Below are positions 5,890 to 13,846 of a stretch of 21,075 nt of DNA, in pieces. Position numbers and translations under genes: made by a program. How positions within the stretch are numbered: the stretch's first letter is position 1; every line of letters begins with the position of its first letter. The notes under the pieces are model-generated. The model worked only from the letters and a program-made list of their open reading frames with translations, was not told the DNA's origin and ran no database searches. This DNA is from Acidobacteriota bacterium (GTDB taxonomy: Bacteria > Acidobacteriota > Terriglobia > Terriglobales > Acidobacteriaceae), in contig JAKBAG010000016.1 in the NCBI GenBank assembly GCA_021809235.1, forward strand, positions 1 to 21,075, read 5' to 3'.

Positions 5890-7458
5890 TCAGCCCGCCG
5901 CCGCACTCCGACGATACAGGTAAAACTCCTGCGCCAGCCGGGTAAAGGTCTGCACCTGCTCGGTAATCCATTCCTGCGATCGACCCAGTTCGGTCGCCAG
6001 CAGTGCAGCCACTGGCGCCGCGCATGCCAATGCAGCCTCGGCATCCAGCAGCAGCGCGCGCATTCGTCGGGAAAGAACATCCTCCACCGTCCGCGCCATC
6101 TCCGCCCGCGCCGCATAGACCACCTCTGCCGCAGTAAACGGCAGACGCGCATGCAGCAGCTTGCCCCACTCCGGGTACTGCCGTTCCAATGCGACAACCG
6201 CCTCGGCATCCGTGCCATAGCGGGCCAGACGGGCATCGGCAACAGAGATTATCGTTGCCCCACGCAGCGGAACCGTATCCGTCCTGCACGGCCGACGTTC
6301 AATCCATCCACCTTTCGCTGCAAAATCCAGCGTATCCTGCGCCATGCGACGATAGGTTGTCCATTTGCCACCGGCAATCGTGATCAGCCCACCCGGCGAA
6401 GCTGTGATCTGGTGTTCGCGGGAGAGCTTTGCCGTGCTTGCAGCATTGCCGCTGACCAGCGGTCGCAATCCGGAGAAGACGCTGCGAATCTCTGCCTCTC
6501 GGATAGGGGTCTGTAGATACGGAGAAATCGTTTCCATTAGAAACGAAATCTCCTCCTTGCTGTGCCCCGGTTCCATCGCAATCTCAGAAACGGGAATATC
6601 TGTGGTTCCAATCACGCACTGGCCCATCCACGGAATCGCAAAAATCAGCCGCCCGTCCCGGGTCTTCGGAATCATCAGCGCATGTTCCCCTCCCAGCACG
6701 CTGCCGGGAACTACAAGATGCGTCCCGCGGCTGGCCTTGAGCATCGGTCGGCAGCCGGGATCCTCCATCTGCCGCATCTCGTCGAGAAAGATTCCGCCCG
6801 CGTTCACAATCACCTGCGCGCTCACTTCAACCTCGCGTCCGCTCTCGGCATCACGCACCAGCGCGCCACGCGTCCGGCCATGGCTCTGCACCAGCGCAAT
6901 GCAGCGGACATAATTCAGCACGATGGCACCGTTGTCCTCTGCCGTTCGCGCCAGCGCCAGGGCATAGCGTGCATCATCGAACTGCCCATCGAAGTACAGA
7001 ACGCTGCCCAGCAGTCCATCCGCGTGGATACCCGGCACTGCTTCCTGCGTCCGGCGCGCGCTCCATATCTCCGTTGCGCCGAGGGAGGAACCTCCTGCAA
7101 GCAGTTGATACGCCTTCAGTCCCGCCCCATAGAACGGTAGGTCGGTCCACCGATAGGCCGGGGTTACAAAGCCCAACCTATGTACCAGGTGGGGAGCATT
7201 GCGCAGCATGATCCGGCGCTCGCGCAGCGCCTCATGTACCAGATGCAGTTGTCCATTTGCCAGGTAGCGTACCCCTCCATGCACCAGCTTCGTAGCCCGG
7301 CTGGAGGTAGCCTGGGCAAAATCGCCCGCCTCCACAAGCACCGTGCGAAATCCCCGCGTTGCCGCATCCACGGCAATGCCCAGTCCGGTCGCTCCTCCGC
7401 CAATCACCAGCACGTCACAGCCTTCCGCCAGCCGATCCCATTTCTCCGAGCGCTCCAT
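5890..7458 (-). CDS. glpD: Glycerol-3-phosphate dehydrogenase (FAD)
   Basis: It oxidises sn-glycerol-3-phosphate to dihydroxyacetone phosphate and passes electrons to quinone at the cytoplasmic membrane. The 522-residue length fits the family. The N-terminal FAD-binding motif reads VLVIGGGATGLGIA, followed by VEAGDFAQATSSRATKLVHG, the GlpD FAD signature. Further family segments are VVNAGGIFLD, a run containing SRGTHLVVPGS, IGTTDIPVSE and GGKWTTYRRMAQD. The C-terminal helical cap domain is present (about 380-520). A strong ribosome binding site (GGAGGCGAG) precedes the ATG. It diverges from glpK-glpF across 163 bases, so the glycerol genes form one functional cluster. No glpR-type repressor gene is in the window. 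An antisense frame within it is a shadow. Confidence 0.97.
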   Translation of the reverse strand: MERSEKWDRLAEGCDVLVIGGGATGLGIAVDAATRGFRTVLVEAGDFAQATSSRATKLVHGGVRYLANGQLHLVHEALRERRIMLRNAPHLVHRLGFVTPAYRWTDLPFYGAGLKAYQLLAGGSSLGATEIWSARRTQEAVPGIHADGLLGSVLYFDGQFDDARYALALARTAEDNGAIVLNYVRCIALVQSHGRTRGALVRDAESGREVEVSAQVIVNAGGIFLDEMRQMEDPGCRPMLKASRGTHLVVPGSVLGGEHALMIPKTRDGRLIFAIPWMGQCVIGTTDIPVSEIAMEPGHSKEEISFLMETISPYLQTPIREAEIRSVFSGLRPLVSGNAASTAKLSREHQITASPGGLITIAGGKWTTYRRMAQDTLDFAAKGGWIERRPCRTDTVPLRGATIISVADARLARYGTDAEAVVALERQYPEWGKLLHARLPFTAAEVVYAARAEMARTVEDVLSRRMRALLLDAEAALACAAPVAALLATELGRSQEWITEQVQTFTRLAQEFYLYRRSAAAG

Positions 7459-7621
7459 CTCGCCTCCTTGCCCGATCCTCTGCCAAGCACTCTGCCCAGG
7501 TTGCCGTTAAGCATACGTGCCCACAAAAGCAAACGACAACCACCCCCAACATTCCCGTCGCCTTGCCAGAGCACCCTCCGGCATCGTAGATTGCTCAGAA
7601 ATCCTGTCGGAGAAGGTTTTC
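7459..7621. promoter_or_regulatory. Divergent glpD/glpK control region
   Basis: This 163-base intergenic region must carry start signals for both glpD (leftward) and glpK (rightward). GGAGAAGG just before the glpK ATG is its ribosome binding site. The frame of glpK continues 35 codons upstream, but that stretch looks non-coding and overlaps the glpD candidate promoter. Confidence 0.55.
7510..7539 (-). promoter_or_regulatory. Candidate glpD promoter
   Basis: On the minus strand TTGTCG and TATGCT are separated by 18 bases and match the sigma-70 -35 and -10 boxes at four of six positions each. The start would lie about 45 bases before glpD. No clear operator palindrome was found. Confidence 0.35.
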
Positions 7622-9124
7622 ATGGCTGAGTCTGCCTATCTTGGCGCACTGGATCAGGGGACCACAAGCACGCGATTTCTCATCCTGGATCGCTCCGGAC
7701 ACATCGTCTCCAGTGCCCAGCAGGAGCACACGCAGTTCTATCCCCAACCCGGCTGGGTCGAACACGACGCAAACGAGATCCTTGAACGCACTTTCGCGGT
7801 CATCGATCAGGCCTTTGCCGCCAGTGGCCTACATGCTGGCCAGATTGCCGCCATCGGCATCACCAACCAGCGGGAAACCACCGTCGTTTGGAATCGATAC
7901 ACGGGCAGGCCTGTGGGCCGCGCCATCGTCTGGCAGGATACGCGCACCGCCGATGCCGTCTCTCACTATGCCGCGAGCGGCGGCCAGGACCGCCTGCGCG
8001 ACCGAACCGGCCTCCCGCTCAGCACCTACTTCAGCGCGCTCAAACTGCAGTGGATTCTGGATCACCTTGACGACCCAGCTGCCGCCGAACGCGGTGACCT
8101 GCTCTTCGGCACCATGGATTCCTTCCTGGTCTGGCATCTGACCGGCGGCGCGCACAACGGCGCGCATCTCACAGACGTGACCAATGCCAGCCGCACCCAG
8201 CTCATGCATCTGGATACCCTCGACTGGGACCAGGATCTGCTCGCGCTCTTCCGCGTCCCGGCGGCCATGCTGCCCCGGATCGTACCCAGCGGGGCGCTGC
8301 ACGGCACCCTGGCCGCTACTTCTCTGATGGGCGTACCCATTGCCGGAATCCTTGGCGACCAGCAGGCTGCTCTCGTCGGCCAGAACTGCTTTCATCCCGG
8401 TGAGGCAAAAAACACCTACGGTACCGGCTGTTTTCTCCTGATGAACACCGGCCAAGCCCGCGCCTCGCGTCACGGACTCCTGACTACGGTTGCCTACCAG
8501 TTCAGCGGCCAGCCCGCCTGTTATGCGCTGGAAGGCAGTATTGCCATCGCCGGTGCGCTGGTCCAGTGGCTCCGCGACAATCTCGGCATTCTTGAACGCA
8601 GCGATGCCATTGAAGCCCTCGCCGCCTCCGTTCCGGACAGCGGCGGCATCTACTTCGTCCCGGCATTCTCCGGACTTTACGCGCCCTACTGGCAGGACTC
8701 CGCGCGTGGCATCCTCGCCGGACTCACACGCTTCACCACCCGTGCTCATCTGGCCCGCGCCGTGCTGGAAGCCACAGCCTTCCAGACCCGCGACGTGCTC
8801 GAAGCCATGGAGCAGGATGCCGGCTTTCCGCTCCAGCGGCTCCGCACCGACGGCGGCATGGTGGGAAACGATCTCCTGATGCAGTTCCAGGCAGACATCC
8901 TGCAGCGCGATGTCCTGCGCCCGGCCATGCGTGAGACCACCGCACTCGGCGCCGCCTACGCAGCTGGACTAGCCACCGGCTACTACGCCAGCCAGGAGGA
9001 ACTTACCGCCAACTGGCGCGTGGACAAAGTTTGGTCCCCACGCATCCTGGTCCAGGAGCAGGAGCGGCTCTGCCGCGGCTGGAAGAAGGCCGTGGAACGC
9101 TCCTTTGGCTGGCTTCCTATCTGA
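7622..9124 (+). CDS. glpK: Glycerol kinase
   Basis: It phosphorylates glycerol with ATP to sn-glycerol-3-phosphate in the cytoplasm, trapping glycerol brought in by GlpF. The protein is 500 residues from the ATG at 7622, the expected length. The upstream in-frame ATG at 7517 was rejected because GGAGAAGG sits right before 7622 and the conserved N terminus (LGALDQGTTSTRFLILD) begins there. FGGY-family features in order are ITNQRETTVVWNR, WQDTRTAD, GTMDSFLVWHLTGG, DVTNASRTQLM, GILGDQQAALVGQ, KNTYGTGCFLLMNTG, PAFSGLYAPYW, RTDGGMVGNDLLMQFQADIL and TALGAAYAAGLA. No missing catalytic residue was noticed. The gene is followed after 63 bases by glpF on the same strand, probably as one operon. G+C content is high (38 of 60 bases at 8641-8700), like the rest of the chromosome. 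Confidence 0.97.
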   Translation: MAESAYLGALDQGTTSTRFLILDRSGHIVSSAQQEHTQFYPQPGWVEHDANEILERTFAVIDQAFAASGLHAGQIAAIGITNQRETTVVWNRYTGRPVGRAIVWQDTRTADAVSHYAASGGQDRLRDRTGLPLSTYFSALKLQWILDHLDDPAAAERGDLLFGTMDSFLVWHLTGGAHNGAHLTDVTNASRTQLMHLDTLDWDQDLLALFRVPAAMLPRIVPSGALHGTLAATSLMGVPIAGILGDQQAALVGQNCFHPGEAKNTYGTGCFLLMNTGQARASRHGLLTTVAYQFSGQPACYALEGSIAIAGALVQWLRDNLGILERSDAIEALAASVPDSGGIYFVPAFSGLYAPYWQDSARGILAGLTRFTTRAHLARAVLEATAFQTRDVLEAMEQDAGFPLQRLRTDGGMVGNDLLMQFQADILQRDVLRPAMRETTALGAAYAAGLATGYYASQEELTANWRVDKVWSPRILVQEQERLCRGWKKAVERSFGWLPI

Positions 9125-9187
9125 AACACAGATCAGACCGCACCCTATACTTTCCCCCGCTACCCTCACTCCCGCAGAAAGGCTTGC

Positions 9188-9913
9188 ATGCACTCTCCCA
9201 TTCTTGGTGAATTTCTCGGAACCGCCGTGCTCGTCTTTCTCGGCGAAGGCGCAAATGCCGGTGTCCTGCTGCGTGCCTCCAAGGCAGAGAACTCCGGCTG
9301 GATCGTGATTACGGCAGGCTGGGCCTTTGCCGTCTTCTGCGGAGCCATCACGGCCATTGCCTTTGGCAGTCCTGCGGCCCACCTGAACCCGGCCATCACG
9401 ATTGCCTCCGTACTGCAGTCGGGCGACGCATCCACACTACTTCCCTTTCTTTCTGCACAGATGGCAGGTGCTTTTTTCGGGGCGCTTCTGGTCTGGCTCT
9501 TTTACTATCCGCACTGGAAGATCACGCCCGATCCGGCAGCCAAGCTTGCCGTCTTCTGCACTGCTCCGGCCGTGCGCAGCCCCTTCTGGAATCTGCTCTC
9601 TGAGGCGCTTGCGACGTCCATGCTACTCGTTACTGCCCACGCGCTAGCCTCACCGGCATTTGCCACCCTGACTGGCACCACAGTCCTGTCCCCGTTTCTC
9701 GTCGGCGTCATTGTCTGGAGCATTGGACTCTCGCTCGGCGGCACCACCGGCTACGCCATCAATCCCGCGCGCGACCTCAGTCCACGCCTGGCGCACTCAC
9801 TGCTTCCCATCGCCGGCAAAGGCACTTCCGATTGGAGCTACGCTCCCATTCCCGTCCTGGGTCCGCTGCTGGGTGCCGTCGTCACTGGGCTCCTGCTACG
9901 GTTCGCCGCCTGA
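9188..9913 (+). CDS. glpF: Glycerol facilitator (aquaglyceroporin)
   Basis: This is a MIP-family channel for facilitated entry of glycerol across the inner membrane. It is 241 residues long with several hydrophobic helices. Both pore NPA motifs are present: HLNPA at residues 65-69 and INPAR at 191-195. The Asp following the second motif (NPARD, D196) is the classic mark of glycerol-conducting rather than water-only channels. The N terminus (ILGEFLGTAVLVFLGEGANA) is typical except for GEGANAGVLL in place of the usual GxGxVA pattern. AGAAAGG lies just upstream of the ATG. It ends 3 bases before the convergent flavoprotein gene, leaving no room for a separate terminator. Confidence 0.95.
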   Translation: MHSPILGEFLGTAVLVFLGEGANAGVLLRASKAENSGWIVITAGWAFAVFCGAITAIAFGSPAAHLNPAITIASVLQSGDASTLLPFLSAQMAGAFFGALLVWLFYYPHWKITPDPAAKLAVFCTAPAVRSPFWNLLSEALATSMLLVTAHALASPAFATLTGTTVLSPFLVGVIVWSIGLSLGGTTGYAINPARDLSPRLAHSLLPIAGKGTSDWSYAPIPVLGPLLGAVVTGLLLRFAA

Positions 9914-9916
9914 ACC

Positions 9917-11080
9917 CTAAAGCGCCCGCGCGCAGGCAGCCGCAGACGACCACGCCCACTGGAAGTTGAATCCGCCCAAGTGGCCGGTCACATCCACCAC
10001 CTCGCCGATAAAGAACAGTCCCGGCACCGCGCGGGCCTGCATCGTGCGTGAGTCCAGGGCCCGTGTATCCACGCCGCCCAGCGTCACCTCGGCCTTTTGC
10101 ATGCCTTCGCTGCCATCCGGTCGAAGCTCCATCCCATGCAGTTGCCGCTCCACCTCGGCCAGTGCCGCATCCGTCCAACGCTCGGGACGCAGCCGCTCGG
10201 CCAGAAAATCCGCCAGTCGCTGTGGCAGATGCCTCCGCAGTGCCTCACGCAGTGCAGCCAGGTCCCGCCGCGCCAGCGGCATCACCACCTGAATGCCCGG
10301 CGCAAAGTCCACGCATACACTCCCGCCCGGCTGCCAGTACGACGAGGCCTGCAGCATTGCCGGTCCACTCCATCCGCGATGCGTCACCAGCATCTTTTCC
10401 GCGAACCGATTGCGGCTCCCCTGCGCCCAGGTCACCACCGGCGCGGATACTCCAGCCAGCTCCGTCCAACCCTTATCCCCCACCGTCAGCGGAACCAGTC
10501 CCGGACGCGGCGCAACCACCGGCAGTCCATACTGCTCCGCCAGCTGATAACCCAGCCCGGTCGCCCCGGCCTTGGGAATCGACAATCCACCTGTGGCCAC
10601 CACTACCGCATCGGCATCCAGATCGCCCTGCGCGCTGCACACACGAAAGCCCCTTCCCGCGCCGCGTTGCACCTGGATATCCAGGACGCGCAGACGAATC
10701 TCCACGCCGCCACGCTCGCACTCCTCCAGCAGCATCGCTACCACCGCCCGCGCCGAGCCATCACAAAATAGCTGCCCCAGTGTCTTCTCGTGATAGGCAA
10801 TCCCGTGCCGCCGCACAAGTTCCACAAAGTGATGCTGCGTATACTGCGCCAATGCCGACTTCGCATAATGCGGATTTTGTGACAGAAATCGATCCGGAGT
10901 GCAGTGTAGATTCGTAAAATTGCATCGCCCGCCGCCAGAGATCAGAATCTTTCGCCCCACCTGATCTCCATGCTCCAGCAGCACCACCCGCCGCCCGCGC
11001 TGCCCGGCCAGCGCCGCGCAGAACAGCCCCGCAGCACCACCGCCCACCACCACCACATCCACGCGTTTCGCCTCACTCAT
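9917..11080 (-). CDS. HI0933/YhiN-family flavoprotein oxidoreductase
   Basis: This is a predicted FAD-dependent oxidoreductase of the HI0933/YhiN family (BaiN-like), whose cellular substrate is mostly unknown. The 387 residues start with a dinucleotide-binding motif VVVVGGGAAGLFCAALAG. The family hallmark GRKILISGGGRCNFTN follows at about 42-57. VVVATGGLSIPKAGATGLGY and, near the C terminus, FFIGEVVDVTGHLGGFNFQW complete the pattern. The first four bases overlap the end of the tRNA nucleotidyltransferase gene, suggesting one transcript and translational coupling. No functional link between the two is known to me. It converges with glpF at 9913. Confidence 0.93.
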   Translation of the reverse strand: MSEAKRVDVVVVGGGAAGLFCAALAGQRGRRVVLLEHGDQVGRKILISGGGRCNFTNLHCTPDRFLSQNPHYAKSALAQYTQHHFVELVRRHGIAYHEKTLGQLFCDGSARAVVAMLLEECERGGVEIRLRVLDIQVQRGAGRGFRVCSAQGDLDADAVVVATGGLSIPKAGATGLGYQLAEQYGLPVVAPRPGLVPLTVGDKGWTELAGVSAPVVTWAQGSRNRFAEKMLVTHRGWSGPAMLQASSYWQPGGSVCVDFAPGIQVVMPLARRDLAALREALRRHLPQRLADFLAERLRPERWTDAALAEVERQLHGMELRPDGSEGMQKAEVTLGGVDTRALDSRTMQARAVPGLFFIGEVVDVTGHLGGFNFQWAWSSAAACARAL

Positions 11081-12477
11081 GCCGGCCGCCTATTCCCCGT
11101 AGACGAACCGTCCACTGTTCCAGCGTCGCGCATCCGCTCCAGTGCCAATGCCAGAGCTTCATCGCGCGTCGTCACCCGATGCTCCATCTGCGCGTCCTCC
11201 ACCTCCTGCAGCACAGTGCGAAATTGAGGTCCCGGCTCGCATCCTGCTGCAATCAGATCCCGTCCTGTCAGCAGTCTCACAGGTCGCACTGCCTCAGCTG
11301 GCATCGAATGCCAGCGCTGCCGCGCATACTCCCAGTGATCCAATCTTCCATGGGATGCCAGGCAGTCCATCCGATGCAGCGCCAGATGCTCGTCAAACCG
11401 TTCCAGCCGGAAGAATCGCTTGAGTGTCGATTCCTTCATCCGCTCCACATCGCCGAAGCGCATATGCTGCTCCACCAGCGATGCAATCTGCATCCGCTCC
11501 TCGCGCGAGAATCGCAGCCGCTCGGCAATTGCATGCGCGATCTGCACGCCCACTTCCACGTGCCCATCGAATCGAATCCGGTCCGGTGCCCGGCGAAAGG
11601 TTGCCGGCTTGCCCACGTCATGCAGCAGCGCGCCCCAGGCCAGGGTGGCACTGCACTCCGGCTCCAGTTGCCCCAGTAGCGCCAGCGTATGCTCCCACAC
11701 ATCCCCTTCCGGATGAAACTCCGGGGGCTGCTCCACGCCGCGCATCCGTGCCACCTCCGGCAGCACCACCTCCAGCAGGCCCGTCGTCGCCATTTGCCGG
11801 AAGGCTTCTTCAGCTGCACCTTGCGTCAGCATCCGCGTCAACTCCTCCCGCACCCGTTCGCGACTTACTCGAGCCAGGAGTGGAGCCATGGACTGCATTG
11901 CAGCCCGGGTTCTAGCTTCCAACCGGAAACCTAGTCGGGCTGCAAAGCGAATGCCCCGCAGCAGACGCAGATGGTCCTCAGCAAATCGCATCGTCGGATC
12001 GCCGATGGCGCGCACCCGTCCGGCATCCAGATCCGCCATCCCCCCCACCGTATCCACGACTGCAGCGCGCAGATCGCGCCCGTCTTCTTCTACCTTCAGA
12101 AACAGACCATTGATCGTAAAATCCCGTCGCGCCGCATCCTCTGCCGCACTACGGGTGTACAGCACGGAATCCGGCCGTCGGCCATCGCTGTAGCTGCCAT
12201 CGCAGCGAAAGGTGGCCACTTCCGTCACCACGCGCTGCCCGTCCACAGCATCCACCACCAGCACCACGCCAAAGTGCGCACCCACACCATAGCTCTCCGG
12301 AAACAGCGCCATCACTTGTTCCGGAACAGCCGACGTAGCCACGTCATAATCCTTCGGCACCGCGCCCAGCAGCAGATCGCGCACACACCCGCCAGCCAGC
12401 AGAGCCTCATGTCCTGCCGCCTTCAATCGCCGTGCAATCGTGCACGCTGCCCGCGCCTGGATGGTCTCCGGAAGCAT
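11077..12477 (-). CDS. cca: CCA-adding tRNA nucleotidyltransferase with HD domain
   Basis: It adds or repairs the 3'-CCA end of tRNAs. The class II nucleotidyltransferase head shows GGCVRD at residues 29-34 and the metal-binding DYD at 43-45. The template and ribose-recognition motif RRDFTINGLF is at 117-126 and RFAEDHLRLLRGIRFAARLG at 164-183. The C-terminal half carries an HD phosphohydrolase-like domain with LLHDVGKP (HD at 286-287). The 466-residue length fits HD-containing family members. Closely related poly(A) polymerases share the head, and I cannot fully separate the two by eye, so the symbol is tentative. It is followed with a 4-base overlap by the YhiN-type flavoprotein, and it diverges from tsaD over 101 bases. 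Confidence 0.9.
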   Translation of the reverse strand: MLPETIQARAACTIARRLKAAGHEALLAGGCVRDLLLGAVPKDYDVATSAVPEQVMALFPESYGVGAHFGVVLVVDAVDGQRVVTEVATFRCDGSYSDGRRPDSVLYTRSAAEDAARRDFTINGLFLKVEEDGRDLRAAVVDTVGGMADLDAGRVRAIGDPTMRFAEDHLRLLRGIRFAARLGFRLEARTRAAMQSMAPLLARVSRERVREELTRMLTQGAAEEAFRQMATTGLLEVVLPEVARMRGVEQPPEFHPEGDVWEHTLALLGQLEPECSATLAWGALLHDVGKPATFRRAPDRIRFDGHVEVGVQIAHAIAERLRFSREERMQIASLVEQHMRFGDVERMKESTLKRFFRLERFDEHLALHRMDCLASHGRLDHWEYARQRWHSMPAEAVRPVRLLTGRDLIAAGCEPGPQFRTVLQEVEDAQMEHRVTTRDEALALALERMRDAGTVDGSSTGNRRPA

Positions 12478-12578
12478 ACCTCCAGCCTATGCCAGCGCGG
12501 CCGCTGCGCCAAACCACAGCTCCACCATGCGTTGGACTTCGGCATGCGTCCCACTCCGGTAGCCGATACACTGAATCC

Positions 12579-13796
12579 ATGCTCCAATCCGCACTCCCGA
12601 CCGGCCTGATACTCGGCATTGAAAGCTCCTGCGACGAAACTGCGGCCGCCGTCGTCGCTGCTGGCCGACATACGCTTTCCTCGGTTGTTGCCAGCCAGAT
12701 CGCGACCCATGCCAACTGGGGCGGTGTCGTTCCCGAGCTTGCCAGTCGCGAGCATCTGCGCAATATCTCTCCCATCGTCAGCGCCGCACTGCATCAGGCG
12801 GGCATTCAGGCCAGCCAGCTCGATGCCATCGCCGTCACCCGTGGCCCGGGACTTGCCGGCGCACTGCTTGTCGGCATCAGCTACGCCAAGGCTCTAGCCT
12901 TCGGCCTCCAGAAGCCGCTCCTCGCTGTGAACCATCTCGAGGGTCACATCCATGCGGTGCTGCTCGAGCAGCAATCCTCCGCGCCGCTGCCCATGCCAGC
13001 TCTGGCACTGGTTGTCTCCGGTGGTCACACCCATCTGTTCCTTGCACAGCCGCCCTCGTCCGGCGCCGCTGCGGACGAGCCGCTCTGGCGTTACACACTG
13101 CTCGGCCGTACCCTGGATGATGCGGCTGGCGAGGCCTTTGACAAGGTTGCCAAGCTGCTCGGCCTGGGCTATCCCGGCGGCCCGTGGATCGATCGACTGG
13201 CCCCCTTCGGCAATCCCCACGCGGTCTCTTTCGCCCGCACGCAAGTCAAGTCCAAACCCCACCTTGTCGGCAAAACACCGCGCACCAAAGGAGCCATCAC
13301 TTCGCCAGTTACCGCTCTCGATCCGCGTTTTCTCTTCAGCTTTTCCGGACTCAAAACAGCTGTCCTGCGTCACGTGGATGAGTACGGCATGCGACCGGCC
13401 GCCCTCGTCCGCGAGCAGCATCTGCGCTCCCTCGCAGAATCCGGTCTCCGACCCACCCTCGATCAGGTCCGTTCCCGCTGCGACTCCGCCACGCTCGACC
13501 TCATCGCCAGCTTTCAGGCCGCCGTAGTGGACAATCTTCTCCATCGTGCCTTTGCCGCAGCGGAAGCCTCTGGAGCGCAGAGCATGCTCGTCACCGGGGG
13601 CGTCGCCGCCAACTCCGAGCTTCGTCTCCGCTTCCGTACCCAGGCAGACCGCAGCGGCCTGCCCATTGCCTTCCCCACACTGGCCATGTCCACGGATAAC
13701 GCTGCCATGATCGCCGCAGCTGCCTGGCCGCAGCTGGCCGCCGGACGCTTTGCTCCGCTTGATCTCGAAGCCGATCCGCGTCTGGTCCTCGCCTGA
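12579..13796 (+). CDS. tsaD: tRNA N6-adenosine threonylcarbamoyltransferase
   Basis: It transfers the threonylcarbamoyl group to A37 of ANN-decoding tRNAs (t6A), working with TsaB, TsaE and TsaC in the cytoplasm. The start at 12579 gives 405 residues beginning just before GLILGIESSCDETAAAVV. The metal-binding HxxxH is at 119/123 (NHLEGHIHA). Other conserved stretches are VVPELASREHL, TRGPGLAGALLVG, ALVVSGGHTHL, LGRTLDDAAGEAFDKVAKLL, FSFSGLKTAVL, LVTGGVAANSELR and LAMSTDNAAMIA. It is longer than the usual 335-345 residues, mainly through insertions around 155-165 and between FSGLKTAVL and the conserved DLIASFQAAVVDNL. The frame extends upstream, but that part overlaps cca antisense and is not conserved. 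No clear ribosome binding site was seen. Confidence 0.95.
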   Translation: MLQSALPTGLILGIESSCDETAAAVVAAGRHTLSSVVASQIATHANWGGVVPELASREHLRNISPIVSAALHQAGIQASQLDAIAVTRGPGLAGALLVGISYAKALAFGLQKPLLAVNHLEGHIHAVLLEQQSSAPLPMPALALVVSGGHTHLFLAQPPSSGAAADEPLWRYTLLGRTLDDAAGEAFDKVAKLLGLGYPGGPWIDRLAPFGNPHAVSFARTQVKSKPHLVGKTPRTKGAITSPVTALDPRFLFSFSGLKTAVLRHVDEYGMRPAALVREQHLRSLAESGLRPTLDQVRSRCDSATLDLIASFQAAVVDNLLHRAFAAAEASGAQSMLVTGGVAANSELRLRFRTQADRSGLPIAFPTLAMSTDNAAMIAAAAWPQLAAGRFAPLDLEADPRLVLA

Positions 13797-13846
13797 GTTC
13801 AAAGCCTGAGCTGCAATCGTCTTTCAACCCGTCTCTAAGCTGCACA

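Noticed and set aside
5718..6242. Upstream extension of the reductase frame into glpD
   Set aside because: The translation is Arg- and Trp-rich nonsense antiparallel to no family, while a ribosome binding site and Tat leader mark 5717 as the start.
7517..7621. 35-codon upstream extension of glpK
   Set aside because: Not conserved with the family, and a good ribosome binding site sits just before 7622.
7829..8749. Long minus-strand open frame inside glpK
   Set aside because: It is antisense to a well-conserved gene and results from G+C-rich third codon positions. No family pattern.
10048..10917. Plus-strand open frame inside the flavoprotein gene
   Set aside because: Proline-rich, low-complexity translation typical of an antisense shadow.
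12894..13802. 302-codon minus-strand open frame over tsaD
   Set aside because: Antisense shadow of tsaD, which has clear conserved motifs.
13797..13846. Possible terminator between tsaD and the M20 peptidase
   Set aside because: No stem of useful length followed by a T-tract was found on either strand.
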